Assembly: GCF_028736235.1 (NCBI RefSeq)
Contig: NZ_CP117884.1
Location: 1,612,001-1,676,000, forward strand
Reading direction: 5' to 3'
Source: Lacticaseibacillus pabuli
GTDB lineage: Bacteria; Bacillota; Bacilli; Lactobacillales; Lactobacillaceae
Length of the DNA: 64,000 nucleotides
In this document: positions 1 through 8,168 of the stretch, piece after piece
Position numbering within the stretch: position 1 is the first letter of the stretch
How the letters are laid out: the number at the start of each line of letters is the position of its first letter
The notes under the pieces: model-generated
The model's input: only the letters and a program-made list of their open reading frames with translations
Database searches by the model: none
Told to the model about the DNA's origin: nothing
Translations under genes and position numbers: made by a program

Positions 1-462
1 TTTCTTGGCTATGGTGAGGCCACTTTCAACCTATCCGATCAAACCCGGAAGAGCCTGTTCAAAGCCTTTGTGGGCAATACTGCCACAAATGTGACCCCTG
101 CCATCATTTTCACGGTGATGATTAATTTCGATGACGCAGATGATCGCCAATTCCTGACAGATATCAGTGACATCTTCATTGCAGCAAACCAGCCCGTCTA
201 CTTCGTCGAACTCACCGCGCCGCTATCGGTGCGAATTGATCGCAACATCATGCCTGATCGACTCGCAGCGAAGCCTTCCAAACGAGACATTCAGCACTCA
301 CAGGCAGAACTGTTGCAATCGAACACCGCATTTCGTCTATCAAGCCGTCCTGACGAACTAGCGCTCAGCTTTCCAAATGTTCGCTCGTGCCGTGTTGATA
401 CTGCCGCACACACAGCTCGGGAAAGTGCGGCGATTATTCAGCAGTTCATTCGCAACAATTAG
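1..462 (+). CDS. P-loop kinase-like protein, 3' part only
   Basis: The reading frame is open from base 1 and stops at 462, so the gene starts upstream of the window. About 153 residues are visible. The segment FVELTAPLSVRIDRN resembles the part of small P-loop kinase or AAA-type proteins where a nucleotide-product strand is followed by an Arg-rich lid. The Walker A motif would lie upstream and cannot be checked. A GTG at 70 could be mistaken for a start, but the frame is open and protein-like before it (FLGYGEATFNLSDQ). Family assignment is tentative; that this is a truncated real gene is fairly sure. Confidence 0.6.
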   Translation, partial: FLGYGEATFNLSDQTRKSLFKAFVGNTATNVTPAIIFTVMINFDDADDRQFLTDISDIFIAANQPVYFVELTAPLSVRIDRNIMPDRLAAKPSKRDIQHSQAELLQSNTAFRLSSRPDELALSFPNVRSCRVDTAAHTARESAAIIQQFIRNN

Positions 463-520
463 GAGCGGGTGTAAACAAGTAATGCTTGGGGGTGATAAGT
501 TGCTCCCGCAACTAATCACT

Positions 521-952
521 GCATTTCGCTAAACTCGCGTGGGCAAGTAACAGAGCGAACGCCGCTTCGCGCGCTTCTAGGTTTCTTAGTTATAAAGGCT
601 ACGATGTCAGACGATGCTTGCGCATCGACTGACTGCATTTCGCTAAGCTCGCGTGGGCAAGTAACAGAGCGAACGCCGCTTCGCTCGCTTCTAGGTTACT
701 CAGTTATAAAGGCTACGATGTCAGACGATGCTCGCGCATCGACTGACTGCATTTCGCTAAGCTCGCGTGGGCAAGTAACAGAGCGAACGCCGCTTTGCGC
801 CTTCCTATGTTACTTAGTTGTTAAGGCTATGAGGTCAGACGATGCTTGCGCATCGACTGACTGCATTTCGCTAAGCTCGCGTGGGCAAGTAACAGAGCGA
901 ACGCCGCTTCGCGACGTCGCTCAGTAACTTGCCCATCGCTCGCTAAGCGAAA
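521..952. repeat. 114-bp tandem repeat, four copies, with inverted end
   Basis: The string GCATTTCGCTAA recurs at 521, 635, 749 and 863, exactly 114 bp apart, and most of each unit is conserved (CTCGCGTGGGCAAGTAACAG, GAGCGAACGCCGCTT, GACGATGCTTGCGCATCGAC). The fourth copy breaks off near 910 and runs into a reverse-complement copy of its own start (CAGTAACTTGCCCATCGCTC to AAGCGAAAT, about 922-952), so 865-952 can fold into a long imperfect hairpin. Because 114 is a multiple of three, an open frame of 107 codons appears here by chance; I do not call it a gene. No other gene is seen between 463 and 993. Confidence 0.9.
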
Positions 953-985
953 TTGCAAAAAAAATAGCCCCGCATACGCGGAACT
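953..985 (-). terminator. Terminator after tRNA-Gln
   Basis: On the minus strand AGTTCCGC-GTAT-GCGGGGCT forms an 8-bp stem with a four-base loop and is followed by ATTTTTTTT. It lies 8 bases past the 3' end of the tRNA-Gln gene. Confidence 0.8.
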
Positions 986-993
986 AACTGTGA

Positions 994-1065
994 TTGGGTA
1001 TCTAGGGATCGAACCTAGGATTATGGATTCAGAGTCCATTGCGTTACCACTTCGCTAATACCCAA
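994..1065 (-). tRNA. tRNA-Gln (anticodon CTG)
   Basis: 72 bases on the minus strand, starting TTGGGTATTAGCGAAGTGG and ending GATACCCAA. The anticodon stem ATGGA/TCCAT encloses loop CTCTGAA, giving anticodon CTG (Gln, codon CAG). The T-arm is CTAGG-TTCGATC-CCTAG. No CCA is encoded. It is identical to the copy at 1160-1231. Confidence 0.92.
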
Positions 1066-1159
1066 TAATAGGTCGTTCAACAGAACATTAAATATTATAT
1101 TGTGACCAATTTAACTTGTCAATATGTGAAGGAAACAAAATCACCGATTGATAAGTTAA

Positions 1160-1231
1160 TTGGGTATCTAGGGATCGAACCTAGGATTATGGATTCAGAG
1201 TCCATTGCGTTACCACTTCGCTAATACCCAA
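1160..1231 (-). tRNA. tRNA-Gln (anticodon CTG), second copy
   Basis: Identical in all 72 positions to the gene at 994-1065, and 94 bases upstream of it in the direction of transcription. Both copies probably share one transcript ending at the terminator at 953-985. The AT-rich spacer between them (1066-1159) shows no gene. Confidence 0.92.
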
Positions 1232-1417
1232 TAAATTGTTTGTTCCTCTTCCAGAACGAATATTACTTTACCGGGTTTCTGGCGTTAAGTCAAGCAACTT
1301 ATGACACTAATTCTATTTTTTGCGTCTCACCCACTCGTGTCTGCCAACACGTATGGTTAGCAATTGCACCTCAGCGAGCGTAGAATATAAGAAGATTGAG
1401 GAAAAGAGGGTAAACTG

Positions 1418-2848
1418 ATGAATTACGAATCTGCTTGTACTTCCATTCTAGTGGGTAAAAAGGCTAGTTTGGACGGCACGACGATGATCGCCCGGAACGA
1501 CGACACCTTCCTGCCACTCACACCGCAGCGCTTTTACATGCACCCCGCATGGAAGGGTGAAAAAGACCTGCACGTGAAGTCCCCACTGAACGGCTTCGAA
1601 GCTGATCTGCCTGAGAACGGCTACCGCTACGGCGCCGTTCCTAACGTCGACCGCGACCACCTGGGCGACTACGAGGAGAGCGGCATTAACGAAAAGAACG
1701 TTGCGATGAGTGCGACTGAAAGCACTTATGGTAACGAGCGCACCTTGGCCATCGATCCACTCGTCAAGGATGGGCTGGATGAAGACCTGATTGTTAACAT
1801 GACGCTCCCATTTATCGAATCCGCTCGTCACGGGGTCGAATACTTGGGCCAGCTCATCAAACAATACGGTTCTCCAGCTGGTAACTCCGTGTTGTTCTCT
1901 GACAAGGACAACGTGTGGTACATGGAAATCGTCACGGGTCACCACTGGGTCGCTGAACGCATCCCCGATGACGCCTACGCGGTTGCGGCCAACCAGGTTG
2001 CGATTCAGCAGGTCGACTTCACCGACACCGACAACTTTGCCTGGAGTGAAGGCATCCAGGAATTTGTTGCCGACAACCAGCTCAACCCCGACAAGACTGG
2101 CTGGAACTTCCGCCACATCTTCGGGACGATGAACGAAAAGGACCGCCACTACAACACGCCACGTGTTTGGTATGGTCACCACATTCTGAACCCAGAAATC
2201 GAAGCAGATCCAGAATCTGCTGAACTGCCATTCATCATGCGCACCGAGCACCTCATTTCCGTTGAGGACATCGGTGAAATTCTGGGCAGTCACTACAACG
2301 AAACCAAGTACGATCCAATGGGCCACGCCGATGATAAAGACCGTCTGCGCTACCGGCCAATTGGTTTGAACCGGACACAGAATTCACACGTCCTACAGGT
2401 GCGTGACAACGTTCCTGAAGGCCTTGAAGGTATTATGTGGCTCAACCTGGGCTACCCCGCCTTCTCGCCTTACGTGCCATTCTACAGCAACGCCACGGAC
2501 ACTGACCCAAGCTACAGTGAGACACCTCTGAAGATGGACGTCGACAGTAACTCCGCTTACTGGCTGTTCCGCTCCCTCTCCATGCTGGTGGAAAGCCACT
2601 ACAGCAAGTTCGTGCAGCAGAACAGGGACTACCTGACCGCCCTGCACCAGGACTACCGTGCCTTTGTACACGACACGGATGCTCAGGCACAGGAACTGAG
2701 CGGCAAGGACCTGACCGCCTTCTTGACAGACGCCAACCACAAGATTGTGGCGCACACGGCTGCCAAGACTAAGGAACAGATCAACTCAATGATTGAACAA
2801 GGAATCCAGCTCTCACAGCTGACGTTCAACATGGATGAAAATCTTTAG
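1418..2848 (+). CDS. pepD: C69-family dipeptidase
   Basis: 476 residues, preceded by AAGAGGG a few bases before the ATG. The N-terminus MNYESACTSILVGKKASLDG followed by TMIARNDDT is the signature of peptidase family C69 (dipeptidase A/PepD). Cys7 matches the conserved N-terminal catalytic cysteine of this Ntn-hydrolase family. No signal peptide is seen, so the enzyme should act in the cytosol on dipeptides delivered by peptide uptake. The length fits the family (about 470). The gene stands alone and is closed by a terminator at 2878. Substrate range cannot be read from the sequence. Confidence 0.93.
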   Translation: MNYESACTSILVGKKASLDGTTMIARNDDTFLPLTPQRFYMHPAWKGEKDLHVKSPLNGFEADLPENGYRYGAVPNVDRDHLGDYEESGINEKNVAMSATESTYGNERTLAIDPLVKDGLDEDLIVNMTLPFIESARHGVEYLGQLIKQYGSPAGNSVLFSDKDNVWYMEIVTGHHWVAERIPDDAYAVAANQVAIQQVDFTDTDNFAWSEGIQEFVADNQLNPDKTGWNFRHIFGTMNEKDRHYNTPRVWYGHHILNPEIEADPESAELPFIMRTEHLISVEDIGEILGSHYNETKYDPMGHADDKDRLRYRPIGLNRTQNSHVLQVRDNVPEGLEGIMWLNLGYPAFSPYVPFYSNATDTDPSYSETPLKMDVDSNSAYWLFRSLSMLVESHYSKFVQQNRDYLTALHQDYRAFVHDTDAQAQELSGKDLTAFLTDANHKIVAHTAAKTKEQINSMIEQGIQLSQLTFNMDENL

Positions 2849-2877
2849 TTCAGCCCCATCAAAGTAATATATAATGG

Positions 2878-2904
2878 CCTTAGACAATGTCTAGGGTCAT
2901 TTTT
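2878..2904 (+). terminator. Terminator after pepD
   Basis: CCTTAGAC-AAT-GTCTAGGG forms an 8-bp stem with one T-G pair and is followed by TCATTTTT. It sits 30 bases after the pepD stop codon. Confidence 0.7.
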
Positions 2905-2923
2905 GTTAGGAGGCATGACGCTT

Positions 2924-3229
2924 ATGGTTTTCATCGCAATACTACTGGATGCATTGGCGGTCGTTGCCTACTTCATCCAAGTTGGCAGCATGAGCCACGC
3001 CTTTCTGATGTTTGGCACGGTGCTACAGGTCCTAATCACCGTCGCATTGTTCGTCATGGCGTTCTACTACCGCGGCCGGCGCCGTAAGCGTTACTGGATG
3101 GAAACCAATCGCCCACCAATGACAGTTGGCTTCATCGTTATCGTCGTTTCGGGCGTTCTCAACGCCCTCGTCGCGATTCTGTATATCTGCAATGTCCTTG
3201 GGATTAACCACCTGATTTTCAGCGTTTAA
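2924..3229 (+). CDS. Small membrane protein, three predicted spans
   Basis: 101 residues from the ATG at 2924 (MVFIAILLDALAVVAYF). I chose this start because AGGAGG at 2908-2913 is 10 bases upstream; the ATG at 2915 is only one base from it. Three hydrophobic stretches (about residues 2-20, 28-48 and 66-90) are separated by a basic loop, YYRGRRRKRYW. I do not recognise a family. It lies between the pepD terminator and a bidirectional terminator, so it is probably its own unit. Confidence 0.65.
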   Translation: MVFIAILLDALAVVAYFIQVGSMSHAFLMFGTVLQVLITVALFVMAFYYRGRRRKRYWMETNRPPMTVGFIVIVVSGVLNALVAILYICNVLGINHLIFSV

Positions 3230-3233
3230 AAGC

Positions 3234-3273
3234 AAAAGCTGCTGACCAATACAAATTGGCCAACAGCTTTTTA
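3234..3273. terminator. Bidirectional terminator between converging genes
   Basis: AAAAGCTG...CCAAT-ACAA-ATTGG...CAGCTTTTT forms two stacked stems flanked by A on the left and T on the right. It can end both the plus-strand gene before it and the minus-strand gene after it. Confidence 0.75.
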
Positions 3274-3285
3274 AATTGCGCTTGT

Positions 3286-3978
3286 TTAGTTGTGCACGTT
3301 GAACTTCCCGGTACTGTAAACCCAGTATTCGTGCAATGCGGTGTGATTCTTATCGTAGCCCTCGACACGAAAAAGCGGCGCGCTGGCGTGTGCGGATGGA
3401 TCATCGACAAACTTGTAGCTCACGACGCGGTGGTCTGCCTGACTGGCATGCGTCGTGTAATAGCCCCGCACAATCTTGGTTGCGATTTGGCCATTCACAC
3501 GGCCATCCGTTGCAGCGGAATAGCTATACGTGCTGGAACTGGTGTCTGCGGGTGTCTTAACGGCTGCTTTGTGATTGTGGGTGTTCTTCTTGGCCACTGG
3601 TGCCTTCGTGTGTTTAACGGGTGCCTGTACAGCCTGATGTCCCGTGACACGCGCTACTGCGGCGGAGACTGTCAGTTCGGGGTTCAGGTTCAACCAAACA
3701 CGGTCGTACGCAACAGCCGCAACAAGGATAAGTCCCCAGATGATGACATTGCGCACACCGCTGCGGCGTGCCCAGGCGCTCCGGTTCCGGTTCAGACGGG
3801 CGCCTTGCTTCGCAGCACTGACCCGGTAACGCCGGCGCGCTGCGATAAGGACGATGAGGAAAATAATGGCGAGAATAATCTCGCGGATGAGTGTGTTGCC
3901 AAGCGTGAAGTGCCACACGCTTGTGAGCAGATTAGTCAATGTTGGATACCAGCCTTTGCAAATTTTCACTTTGTCCAT
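3286..3978 (-). CDS. Membrane-anchored protein with extracellular C-terminal domain
   Basis: 230 residues if started at the ATG at 3978. Two hydrophobic spans (about 33-48 and 76-92) bracket a very basic cytoplasmic loop (ARRRYR, RNRSAWARRSG). An Ala/Lys/Thr-rich linker and an outer domain of about 80 residues (YSYSAATDGRV, SYKFVDDP, HEYWVYSTGKF) follow. No Shine-Dalgarno site precedes the ATG. TATAAT overlaps it on the minus strand, with TAGACG 17 bases upstream, so transcription may start inside the annotated 5' end. A TTG at 3939 after AAAGG would then be the true start. Family unknown. Confidence 0.65.
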   Translation of the reverse strand: MDKVKICKGWYPTLTNLLTSVWHFTLGNTLIREIILAIIFLIVLIAARRRYRVSAAKQGARLNRNRSAWARRSGVRNVIIWGLILVAAVAYDRVWLNLNPELTVSAAVARVTGHQAVQAPVKHTKAPVAKKNTHNHKAAVKTPADTSSSTYSYSAATDGRVNGQIATKIVRGYYTTHASQADHRVVSYKFVDDPSAHASAPLFRVEGYDKNHTALHEYWVYSTGKFNVHN

Positions 3979-4071
3979 TATACAGGAACCGTGTGATTCG
4001 TCTAGCGTCAGCGAAGGTTAATCTGGCGCCTGCCGTCGCGATTAATCCATTAATAATAGGCCGGTCTAGTG

Positions 4072-4099
4072 TTGACAGTCCGTCAATCTCATGTATAAT
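4072..4099 (+). promoter_or_regulatory. Promoter of tRNA-Glu
   Basis: TTGACA (4072-4077), a 16-bp spacer and TATAAT (4094-4099), both consensus hexamers, 25 bases upstream of the tRNA. Confidence 0.85.
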
Positions 4100-4124
4100 T
4101 ATATTTCGTTGATTGAGTTGTTAT

Positions 4125-4196
4125 AGCCCGTTAGTCAAGGGGTTAAGACGTCGCGTTCTCAGCGCGAAGACACGGGTTCGAATCCCGTACGGGTTA
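4125..4196 (+). tRNA. tRNA-Glu (anticodon CTC)
   Basis: 72 bases. The acceptor AGCCCGT pairs with ACGGGTT. The anticodon stem TCGCG/CGCGA holds loop TTCTCAG, anticodon CTC (Glu, codon GAG). The T-arm is CACGG-GTTCGAA-TCCCGT. No CCA is encoded. A consensus promoter precedes it and a terminator follows. Confidence 0.92.
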
Positions 4197-4201
4197 TTGA
4201 T

Positions 4202-4230
4202 GCCGCAGCCGCCCAGGTTGCGGCTTTTTT
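4202..4230 (+). terminator. Terminator after tRNA-Glu
   Basis: GCCGCA...TGCGGC stem with an 11-base loop followed by six T. Confidence 0.85.
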
Positions 4231-4288
4231 GTACCAATAATGCCGGTCTGGCGTTACAATGAAGCAAACACCAAAGGAGCGTAATTCC

Positions 4289-4423
4289 ATGAATGAAAAG
4301 CACACAACCACGCTTGGCATCATCACCACCGCGACAGCAGGTGCGGCTTTACTTGCCAGCGCACTAGGATTGGCAGCCGGGATTCTGACGATTGTCACCG
4401 GCACCAAGAACCAGCAGAACTAG
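4289..4423 (+). CDS. Small hydrophobic peptide (44 aa)
   Basis: ATG at 4289 follows AAAGGAG by nine bases. The 44-residue product starts MNEKHTTTLGIITTATAGAA and has one hydrophobic span rich in Ala, Gly and Leu, ending GTKNQQN. The stop is 2 bases before the next gene's ATG, so the two are probably translationally coupled. No family recognised; a small membrane peptide is the safest description. Confidence 0.6.
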   Translation: MNEKHTTTLGIITTATAGAALLASALGLAAGILTIVTGTKNQQN

Positions 4424-4425
4424 TC

Positions 4426-4740
4426 ATGTACATTGTAGCTATCATCCTTAACACCTTTTACGCGGTAGCCACGCTTATCCTGGCCCTGCGTAGTTTTCGG
4501 CGTAAGAAAACCAATCTGGCGCTCATGGCGATTGTGCTCAGCGTTTGTTTGCTGCTCACGCCGCTCATCCGTGACTTCACGGTGGCACGTGCGCTACTCG
4601 TCCTCTTACTCGCTGGTATCGCCAGCATTGAACTCCTGGGCGACCTCCATCAAGGACGTGGCCCGTTTTGGGGCGTGCACTTTACCCGCTTGCTGATTAG
4701 CGTGTTGATTATTATCGGTTTCAGCGTCGGCCATCATTAG
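4426..4740 (+). CDS. Small membrane protein (104 aa)
   Basis: The ATG is two bases after the stop of the 44-residue gene, and no separate ribosome site is seen, which suggests coupling. About four hydrophobic spans: MYIVAIILNTFYAVATLILA, a second near residues 33-48, a third near 55-70 (ALLVLLLAGIASIELL) and a last near 88-100. A short basic loop RSFRRKK follows the first. No recognised domain. A terminator closes the unit at 4749. Confidence 0.65.
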   Translation: MYIVAIILNTFYAVATLILALRSFRRKKTNLALMAIVLSVCLLLTPLIRDFTVARALLVLLLAGIASIELLGDLHQGRGPFWGVHFTRLLISVLIIIGFSVGHH

Positions 4741-4748
4741 TTGGCATC

Positions 4749-4777
4749 GATCACCAAAAAGTTGGTGGTCTTTTTTT
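4749..4777 (+). terminator. Intrinsic terminator
   Basis: GATCACCAA-AAAG-TTGGTGGTC stem followed by seven T. Confidence 0.8.
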
Positions 4778-4865
4778 ATTTGGCCGGGGGTTTTACGGTT
4801 GCTTTGCTGAATTAAGAGTAGCGGCTAATCAATTGGCCGTCATTCTTATTAAGGAGACTTTGCCC

Positions 4866-5312
4866 ATGCTAAACCAAGTTACGATAACCGGTCACATTGT
4901 TCGGGACGGAGAGCTCAGAAACACAAATAGCGAGCATCCCTTTGTTGGATTTACAATCGCCACCAGTCGACGTAGGTCCAAAGATGCTGAAGAACATACT
5001 GCATTTGTTGATTGTCAGATTTGGGGTGAACGTGGCACTAAAATTTCCCCATATATCACAAAAGGCTTACTAGTTGGTGTCAGTGGTCACATTGAAACCT
5101 ACGTCACTGAAAATGACGGCCAAAAGCGGTATTACACCAAGGTCGTGGTCGATGACTTTGTCTTTCTTGAATCCGCAAAGACCTATTCGCAGAGACGCTC
5201 GACGCAGGTTCAACTAGATAAAAGCACCACCCCTGACCCCTTCGCCTCCCCCGATGCCTTTGCGAAAACCGGTGCCAAAGCCGACATTGCCGACGATGAT
5301 CTCCCCTTCTAA
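4866..5312 (+). CDS. ssb: Single-stranded DNA-binding protein
   Basis: 148 residues from the ATG at 4866, which has AAGGAG eight to nine bases upstream. An earlier in-frame codon at 4833 has no ribosome site. The N-terminal OB fold is clear (MLNQVTITGHIVRDGELRNT, then VGFTIATSRR, FVDCQIWGE and GVSGHIETYV). A linker ends in the acidic tail DDDLPF that recruits repair and replication partners. It stands alone, not between rpsF and rpsR, so it may be a second, condition-specific Ssb. The region just upstream has an imperfect palindrome (ATTAAGAG...TTCTTATT, about 4812-4851) but no competence box that I can see. Confidence 0.88.
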   Translation: MLNQVTITGHIVRDGELRNTNSEHPFVGFTIATSRRRSKDAEEHTAFVDCQIWGERGTKISPYITKGLLVGVSGHIETYVTENDGQKRYYTKVVVDDFVFLESAKTYSQRRSTQVQLDKSTTPDPFASPDAFAKTGAKADIADDDLPF

Positions 5313-5325
5313 ACTCAGCCCACAC

Positions 5326-5354
5326 AAAAAGCCGCCCTCATCAGGCGGCTTTTC
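5326..5354. terminator. Bidirectional terminator between ssb and pgi
   Basis: AAAAGCCGCC-CTCATCA-GGCGGCTTTT: 10-bp perfect stem with A and T flanks, placed between converging genes. Confidence 0.9.
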
Positions 5355-5374
5355 GTTTGAACTGACACGCTAGA

Positions 5375-6715
5375 TTACAGGCGTGAGTTCAGTTCAGCAG
5401 TCTTTTCTTCGTAGCCAGGACGGCCAAGAAGTGCAAACATGTTGGACTTGTATTCTTCAACACCTGGCTGGTTGAATGGGTTAATCCCGTTCAGGTAGCC
5501 GGATACCGCAACAGCGGCTTCGAAGAAGTAGATCAGGTAGCCAAGGGTGTAGGCGTCCTGCTTAGGAATGGAGACGGTCATAACTGGCACGCCACCATCT
5601 GTGTGGGCAAGTACAACACCTTCGTAGGCCTTGCGGTTAACTTCGGCCATGGTCTTGCCTTCAAGGTAGCCTAAGCCATCAAGGTTCTTGGCGTCTGCAG
5701 GAATCTTAAGGTCGCGGTTTGGCTGTTCAACCCAAACGACGGTTTCCATAAGGTTACGACGGCCTTCTTGGATGTACTGGCCAAGACTGTGCAGGTCAGT
5801 TGAGAAGTTAGCGGAAGATGGGTAGATACCCTTCTGGTCCTTACCTTCTGATTCACCCATAAGCTGCTTCCACCATTCGCCAAGGTACTGGAGCGTTGGT
5901 TCGTAGTTTTCAAGCAATTCTGTAGTGTAACCCTTACGGTAAAGGATGTTACGAAGAGCAGCGTACTTGTATGCGTCGTTCTTGTTGATGTCGTCGGAGC
6001 TGTAATCCTTACGACCATCAGCAGCACCCTGCATCAAAGCGTCGATGTCGAGACCGGCAACGGCGATTGGGAGCAGACCAACAGCGGAGAGAACGGAGAA
6101 ACGGCCGCCCAGATCATCTGGGACAACGAATTCTTCGTAGCCTTCAGCATCGGCTTCAACCTTGAGGGCACCCTTGGCGCGGTCGGTTGTGGCGTAGATG
6201 CGCTTAGCAGCTTCAGCCTTACCATACTTCTTAACCAGCTTTTCCTTCAATACACGGAATGCGATTGAAGGTTCGGTTGTTGTACCAGACTTGCTGATGC
6301 AGTTAATCGAGAAGTCGCGGTCGCCGATGATGTCGAGCAAGTCAGCGAGGTAGCTGCTGGAAATGGAGTTACCAGCAAAGTAGACTTCTGGCATCTTGCG
6401 GGATGGGTCAGCGTTGCGGAAGGTGTGGCTGAGGAAGTCGATTGCCGCACGGGCACCGAGGTATGAACCACCGATACCAATAGCAACAAAGACTTCAGAG
6501 TTATCCTGAACGCGCTTAGCAGCAGCCTTGATACGGGCGAATTCGTCCTTATCGTAGTTAACTGGCAGGTCGAGGAAGCCACGGAAGTCGTTACCGGCAC
6601 CTGTGCCTTCACGCAGTTCCTTGTCAGCAGCTGTGACGAGGGCCTGCATCTGACCAAGTTCGTTGTCGTGCACGAACTTGTTGAGCTTAGATGAATCAAA
6701 CGTAATGTGAGCCAT
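5375..6715 (-). CDS. pgi: Glucose-6-phosphate isomerase
   Basis: 446 residues, the usual length of the short bacterial type. It interconverts glucose 6-phosphate and fructose 6-phosphate in the cytosol. The SIS-fold segments are plain: [18 protein letters not shown] near residue 76, [15 protein letters not shown] near 140, and the signature [16 protein letters not shown] near 201. AGGAGG lies eight bases upstream of the ATG. Codon use looks highly optimised, as expected for a glycolytic gene. It is a single-gene unit sharing a terminator with ssb. Confidence 0.97.
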   Translation of the reverse strand: MAHITFDSSKLNKFVHDNELGQMQALVTAADKELREGTGAGNDFRGFLDLPVNYDKDEFARIKAAAKRVQDNSEVFVAIGIGGSYLGARAAIDFLSHTFRNADPSRKMPEVYFAGNSISSSYLADLLDIIGDRDFSINCISKSGTTTEPSIAFRVLKEKLVKKYGKAEAAKRIYATTDRAKGALKVEADAEGYEEFVVPDDLGGRFSVLSAVGLLPIAVAGLDIDALMQGAADGRKDYSSDDINKNDAYKYAALRNILYRKGYTTELLENYEPTLQYLGEWWKQLMGESEGKDQKGIYPSSANFSTDLHSLGQYIQEGRRNLMETVVWVEQPNRDLKIPADAKNLDGLGYLEGKTMAEVNRKAYEGVVLAHTDGGVPVMTVSIPKQDAYTLGYLIYFFEAAVAVSGYLNGINPFNQPGVEEYKSNMFALLGRPGYEEKTAELNSRL

Positions 6716-6947
6716 TTCGGTTCCTCCTATTTTTCACTAAAACCACTGTTAACTCTAGACGCATCCCCCTCAAAAAGCAAGATTCACAAACAAAATGAAC
6801 AAATCTTTTGCAAAATTGGTTGCGCTTGCTTTCGTGATTGAATTGTCGCTGCGGACGGGCGCCTGTTGCAACGGCCGCCTAAAGCCGGTTATGCCCGTTT
6901 CATGTGGTCTAAACAGCGATATCATGACAATGTGACGCACCGAGCAA

Positions 6948-6981
6948 CAAAAAAAGGAAACCGTCGCATGACAGTTTCCTT
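6948..6981 (-). terminator. Terminator after the sugar permease
   Basis: Minus strand AAGGAAAC...GTTTCCTT, an 8-bp stem with a 12-base loop, followed by a T run. The 6716-6947 stretch between pgi and this site holds the pgi leader and no gene that I can support. Confidence 0.8.
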
Positions 6982-6993
6982 CTATATTAATAA

Positions 6994-7860
6994 CTAATTT
7001 AATGCCTTCATCACACCGAGGATAATCCCGCCTGCAATCACGAGCAGACTCCCGATGGTAACCCATCGCATTTCCTTGCGCGTTTTGTGTTCGCCAAGTA
7101 AGAAGATACTGCCGAACGTGGAAATGACAATCCCCATCTGTGAGAAGGAGAATGCCACGGCCAAGCCGACACTCTTGGTTGAGATAAGCATGAACACGTT
7201 ACCCAAGCCCCAGATGAGCCCGGTGAGAATGTTCTTAGCTGTTGCCTTAGCAATCGGCTGGTGGCGTGCGGCAAAGAGCAAGGCGCCCACGACCATCCCA
7301 ATACTTTGTGGCAGCACAACCGCAGTTGCGTCCAAATGTGAAGCGGTGTAGACAATCGTGTAACCCGCGTAGCCAATGGTGGAAATGATCAGTGACTGCA
7401 TCCCCTGTGCCATCTCGGAGCGACCTTCAGCCTGCTGGGGACTCTTACCCTCGCGACGAGACGTGTAGAAGGACCCCAGAATCAGGACGGCCAACGCGAT
7501 GACACCAAGCGTGACATCACGACCGTTTTGCCATTCGTGGAAAAGCAGCGCACCAGCCAGCGTGTTGGCAACGAGTTGCAACCCCGTCGACATTGGCACG
7601 GTCATTGACACGCCGATAAACTTCATCGTCCGGAACTGATTGGACTGACCTAATGCCCAGAATAAACCGGACAGGATACCGAACATCCAAGTGTGCCCAT
7701 CGATGGTTGGGTGTGCCACCAACATGGTGCCAATCCCGAAGATCAACGCCCCAAATGTCATCCCAAGTGTTTGCTGGTACTCATTACCGCCGAGCTTACC
7801 ACTGACAAGCCCAATCGAACCCCAAGCAATGGCAGGAATGAGTGCTAATAAGATAGCCAT
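6994..7860 (-). CDS. GRP-family sugar uptake permease (GlcU/RbsU type)
   Basis: 288 residues with about ten membrane spans, starting MAILLALIPAIAWGSIGLVS. The WGSIGLVSGK start, the LGQSNQFRTMKFIGVSMTVP segment and the C-terminal LLGEHKTRKEMRWVTIGSLL fit the glucose/ribose porter family, which moves sugar with protons. Its neighbours, Pgi and LacD, are both sugar-metabolic. Whether the substrate is glucose, ribose or another sugar cannot be decided here. The upstream region contains the palindrome CGAAGCGCTTTCG at 7912, which could be a catabolite-type operator. Confidence 0.88.
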   Translation of the reverse strand: MAILLALIPAIAWGSIGLVSGKLGGNEYQQTLGMTFGALIFGIGTMLVAHPTIDGHTWMFGILSGLFWALGQSNQFRTMKFIGVSMTVPMSTGLQLVANTLAGALLFHEWQNGRDVTLGVIALAVLILGSFYTSRREGKSPQQAEGRSEMAQGMQSLIISTIGYAGYTIVYTASHLDATAVVLPQSIGMVVGALLFAARHQPIAKATAKNILTGLIWGLGNVFMLISTKSVGLAVAFSFSQMGIVISTFGSIFLLGEHKTRKEMRWVTIGSLLVIAGGIILGVMKALN

Positions 7861-8009
7861 GAAAAAAGTTCCTCTACTTCCATTAATGTTAAGTTTAGCC
7901 GGCCCGACTAGCGAAGCGCTTTCGTCAAAAAAAGCCGATACGACATTCTATCGAAAATCATGAAAGCGTGCAAGCTTTGTTTAGACCACTCGCGATGTGC
8001 TGTCTATTA

Positions 8010-8063
8010 TTTCATGAAAGCACTTGCCGGCATAGCTTTTAGTTAAAAAGTGCTTTCATGAAA
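8010..8063. promoter_or_regulatory. Perfect 16-bp inverted repeat upstream of lacD
   Basis: TTTCATGAAAGCACTT (8010-8025) recurs as its exact reverse complement at 8048-8063, with 22 bases between. Each arm contains the smaller palindrome TTTCATGAAA. The repeat ends 33 bases before the lacD -35 box. No T run follows, so an operator pair is likelier than a terminator. A related TGAAAGCGTGC occurs at 7961. The 308-bp gap between permease and lacD holds only these sites and the promoter. Confidence 0.7.
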
Positions 8064-8095
8064 AATGCGTATAAACGGTTTGACTTTGTTCACAG

Positions 8096-8124
8096 TTGAT
8101 TAAATTGGTTTCATTTTGTATAAT
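8096..8124 (+). promoter_or_regulatory. Promoter of lacD
   Basis: TTGATT (8096-8101), 17-bp spacer, TATAAT (8119-8124); the start codon is 45 bases downstream. Confidence 0.8.
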
Positions 8125-8168
8125 GACGGTGTTCGATAAAAGACAATATTTCTGGAGGGAAACATCTA

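Noticed and set aside
604..927. 107-codon open frame in the tandem repeats
   Set aside because: The unit length is a multiple of three, so an open unit stays open in every copy. There is no ribosome site and the product is just the repeat.
521..952. CRISPR array
   Set aside because: Units are 114 bp with no short repeat/unique spacer pattern and no cas genes.
3256..3996. 246-codon plus-strand open frame
   Set aside because: It is op­posite the minus-strand membrane protein, is Cys/Val-rich and irregular, and crosses the terminator region.
4800..4866. Competence (ComX) box before ssb
   Set aside because: No match to the late competence promoter; only an imperfect palindrome is present.
7961..7974. 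Catabolite-response element TGAAAGCGTGCAAG
   Set aside because: Too many departures from the consensus to call; mentioned only as a related motif.
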